This document shows, piece by piece, positions 4,808-5,987 of a stretch of DNA of 5,987 nucleotides. The stretch is from Rhizobium sp. LCM 4573 (GTDB lineage Bacteria > Pseudomonadota > Alphaproteobacteria > Rhizobiales > Rhizobiaceae). Location: positions 4,896 through 10,882 of the forward strand of contig NZ_MDDW01000017.1 in assembly GCF_001854865.1 (NCBI RefSeq), given 5' to 3'. The notes beneath the pieces were generated by a model, which was given only the letters and a program-made list of their open reading frames with translations, did no database searches and was not told the origin of the DNA. A program made the position numbers and the translations under genes. Within the stretch, counting starts at the first letter, position 1, and every line of letters begins with the position of its first letter.

Positions 4808-4825
4808 CAAAAATCGTAATTTTTG
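4808..4825. repeat. Copy 2: palindrome CAAAAAT-CGTA-ATTTTTG
   Basis: Perfect 7-bp arms around CGTA, 85 bp upstream of the recombinase start. It shares CAAAAATC with copy 1 at 4682. Candidate operator or recombinase-binding site. Confidence 0.55.
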
Positions 4826-4843
4826 AATGGCGCGGAAAACCTG

Positions 4844-4857
4844 TAATTTCGAAATTA
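4844..4857. repeat. 14-bp perfect palindrome TAATTTCGAAATTA
   Basis: Fully self-complementary, 53 bp upstream of the recombinase ATG and within the probable promoter. It is a likely dimer-binding site, perhaps for autoregulation or strand exchange. Confidence 0.6.
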
Positions 4858-4881
4858 AAACTTCATTGTTTAGGAAGTTTT
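4857..4881. repeat. 8-bp inverted repeat AAAACTTC / GAAGTTTT
   Basis: Perfect 8-bp arms (4857-4864 and 4874-4881) with a 9-nt centre, abutting the 14-bp palindrome and 29 bp before the recombinase start. GTTTTC repeats at 4877 and 4887 (10 bp apart), and its inverse GAAAAC lies at 4835. Confidence 0.6.
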
Positions 4882-4910
4882 CAGGGGTTTTCGACTAGGA
4901 GACCTTTGCA

Positions 4911-5492
4911 ATGGCTGATAACCAAGCCGCTCCCCGCATTTTTGGCTATGCGCGTGTAAGCACGGTGGGCCAAGATCTGGCCTACCAATTTGATCGTTTG
5001 CGTACAGCCGGGTGTAGCCGGGTTTTTCATGAGAAGCGTAGCGGGAAAAACACCAGTGACCGGCCTCAACTGTGCAAACTGCTAAAGTCCCTCAAACCGG
5101 GGGATTTGGTGCTGGCAACGGTAACCGACCGTGTGGCGCGTGACCCGCTGGACATGGTTCATATTCTCCATACCGTGAAAGAGGCGGGCGCGGGCCTACG
5201 GCTCCTTGATGAACCTTTCGTAGACACGACATCGGAAATGGCCGACCTGTTCCTGTTTATTCTCGGATGGTTTGCCCGTTGGCACCGCCAGCGGATTCTG
5301 GAGAATACGGCTCACGGCCGGGAGCTGGCGCGGCAGCGTGGGGTGAGGTTTGGACGGAAACCCAAGCTGGGCCCGAGTGAACGTAAGCAGGTTGCGGAAC
5401 GGCGGGCGAAAGGGGAGCCATGCGCTCGAATCGCGCAGGCCTTTGGAGTTAGCGAGAGCACGATATTACGGATTTCAGCTCGGCAAATCTGA
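4911..5492 (+). CDS. Small serine recombinase (resolvase/invertase family, 193 aa)
   Basis: Enzymes of this family cut both strands at paired sites through a serine-DNA linkage and rejoin them, to resolve cointegrates or multimers or invert segments. Seen: the N-terminal catalytic motif IFGYARVSTVGQDL (Tyr13, Arg15, nucleophile Ser17, Gln21); DRPQL near 50-54; LVLATVTDRVARDPLDM (66-82) with the conserved Asp73, Arg74 and Arg77; the start of the long E helix with Arg126, Arg128 and Glu131; the linker GVRFGRKPKL (144-153); and a C-terminal helix-turn-helix (about 160-188, ERRAKGEPCARIAQAFGVSESTILRI). The length matches Tn3/gamma-delta type resolvases. AGGAGA lies eight bases before the ATG. Oddity: where relatives have a GR..L motif and FAEFER, this protein has SEMADLFLFILGWFARWHRQR. 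Upstream lies an AT-rich repeat region that could be its site. No transposase is present, so it may be plasmid-borne rather than part of a transposon. Confidence 0.95.
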   Translation: MADNQAAPRIFGYARVSTVGQDLAYQFDRLRTAGCSRVFHEKRSGKNTSDRPQLCKLLKSLKPGDLVLATVTDRVARDPLDMVHILHTVKEAGAGLRLLDEPFVDTTSEMADLFLFILGWFARWHRQRILENTAHGRELARQRGVRFGRKPKLGPSERKQVAERRAKGEPCARIAQAFGVSESTILRISARQI

Positions 5493-5504
5493 CGAGGTGG
5501 CGGT

Positions 5505-5987
5505 TCAGAGTGGGTTGGAACACATGTAAGCAGGTGCACCGTTATGAGTGGCCCGCCAGGCGGCCTGACCTTCGGGTGAGCAATCCGGCTTCGGGTCGCA
5601 CGGTTCGTAGATGGCCTCTTCTTCCATATCTCCGACGTGGGTGTTTTGTTCGCGCCGGATGGTGCGGATTTTGGTGTCGGACATGTAGATTTCGAAAGAG
5701 CCCGAGGTGAAGCTTTGCGAATTGCGCTGGCAACTGTAGGTGAAAACTGCATTTCCGGAATTGATGATGCTGAGATTACCGAGTGTGCACCCTAGCGATG
5801 ACACAAGGTCCTGAGCTTCGAGCTTTGTAACCTCTTCGATCGAATTGGAAAAATTAAAGCACTCATCCGTTATCGGGGGCGGGTTGATATAGCTGGCATT
5901 AAACGACGTTAACCGCCATCCACTCCGGGCTGAAGGTGTCGGCTGGTCTTCTTCAGGCGCGCACTCGGCGCTTCCCGGCTGATACTG
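5505..5987 (-). CDS. Cysteine-rich, probably exported protein, C-terminal 160 residues (5' end outside the window)
   Basis: The frame is open from the right edge to TGA at 5505-5507; the true start lies beyond 5987, and internal GTG/ATG codons are not credible starts because coding character continues upstream. The visible part begins QYQPGSAECAPEEDQPTPSA, a Pro/Glu/Ser-rich stretch, and then has seven cysteines in all, including GCTLGNLSIINSGNAVFTYSC, EPCDPKPDCSPEG and a final YMCSNPL. Cysteine spacing and the strand-rich middle (FEIYMSDTKIRTIRRE) indicate a disulfide-bonded domain outside the cytoplasm. The pattern of Cys, strand, Cys, then a serine-rich strand pair is faintly like DUF3617-type periplasmic proteins, at low confidence. 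It converges on the recombinase gene with a 12-nt gap and could belong with the leftward lipoprotein genes beyond the recombinase. Confidence 0.78.
   Translation of the reverse strand, partial: QYQPGSAECAPEEDQPTPSARSGWRLTSFNASYINPPPITDECFNFSNSIEEVTKLEAQDLVSSLGCTLGNLSIINSGNAVFTYSCQRNSQSFTSGSFEIYMSDTKIRTIRREQNTHVGDMEEEAIYEPCDPKPDCSPEGQAAWRATHNGAPAYMCSNPL

Larger units (their letters stand above)
4590..4910. promoter_or_regulatory. Divergent AT-rich intergenic region; candidate recombinase (res-like) site and promoters
   Basis: No gene is visible in these 321 nt. The left part (4590-4660) is GC-rich and belongs to the leader of the lipoprotein gene. From about 4680 to 4890 the DNA is strikingly AT-rich and carries at least six inverted repeats, given separately. 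It sits directly upstream of a serine recombinase, the usual place for the res site where such enzymes bind as several dimers and which also contains their promoter. Possible promoter elements for the recombinase are TTGAAT (4823-4828) and TAATTT (4844-4849), but the 15-bp spacing is short. I found no match I would call a known res consensus. Confidence 0.5.

Noticed and set aside
4881..5069. Minus-strand 62-codon frame opposite the recombinase start
   Set aside because: It is antisense to the catalytic motif region of a clear serine recombinase and has no ribosome binding site.
4911..5492. Complete transposon carrying the recombinase
   Set aside because: No transposase, terminal inverted repeats or target duplication could be found around it.
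5312..5752. Minus-strand 146-codon frame across the recombinase end
   Set aside because: It overlaps both the recombinase and the cysteine-rich gene in other frames, and its composition is Pro/Arg/Ser-rich without structure.

Overview
The window looks like part of a conjugative or mobilisable element (plasmid or integrated element) from a high-GC Gram-negative bacterium. An alphaproteobacterium, perhaps of the acetic-acid-bacterial kind, is my best guess from codon use and the style of the serine recombinase, but no gene here fixes the taxon. The supports are the N-terminal 358 residues of a VirD4/TraG-type coupling ATPase at the left edge, a ribbon-helix-helix DNA-binding protein, a small serine recombinase, several small exported or membrane proteins of unknown family, and two intergenic regions full of inverted repeats.

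Layout, left to right. Positions 1-2059 hold a tightly packed leftward operon. In order of transcription it encodes an 88-aa protein, a 126-aa protein (ATGA start/stop overlap), a 70-aa basic amphipathic protein (3-nt gap) and, after 124 nt, the coupling ATPase, which runs off the left edge. Positions 2060-2385 form a divergent intergenic region with six inverted repeats within about 225 bp, including a large imperfect hairpin; it may be an oriT or an operator region. Positions 2386-3366 encode a rightward 326-aa protein with an N-terminal ribbon-helix-helix, a coiled coil and an unrecognised C-terminal domain.

Positions 3374-4589 hold a leftward gene group: a 201-aa probable lipoprotein, a 125-aa periplasmic protein overlapping it by 16 nt, two GC-rich stem-loops, and a 50-aa protein with two membrane segments. 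Positions 4590-4910 are AT-rich towards the right and carry several inverted repeats just upstream of the rightward serine recombinase at 4911-5492, which fits a res-like recombination or operator site. At the right edge, on the minus strand, lies the C-terminal 160 residues of a cysteine-rich, probably exported protein that converges on the recombinase gene with a 12-nt gap.

How it may work together (inference): the coupling ATPase would bring a DNA-protein substrate to a type IV secretion channel; the ribbon-helix-helix protein could bind the repeat-rich region beside its own gene as regulator or relaxosome accessory; the recombinase could resolve multimers of the element or catalyse a local inversion or resolution; the exported proteins would act at the envelope. 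No relaxase, replication gene or mating-pair-formation gene is visible, so the conjugation reading rests mainly on the coupling protein.
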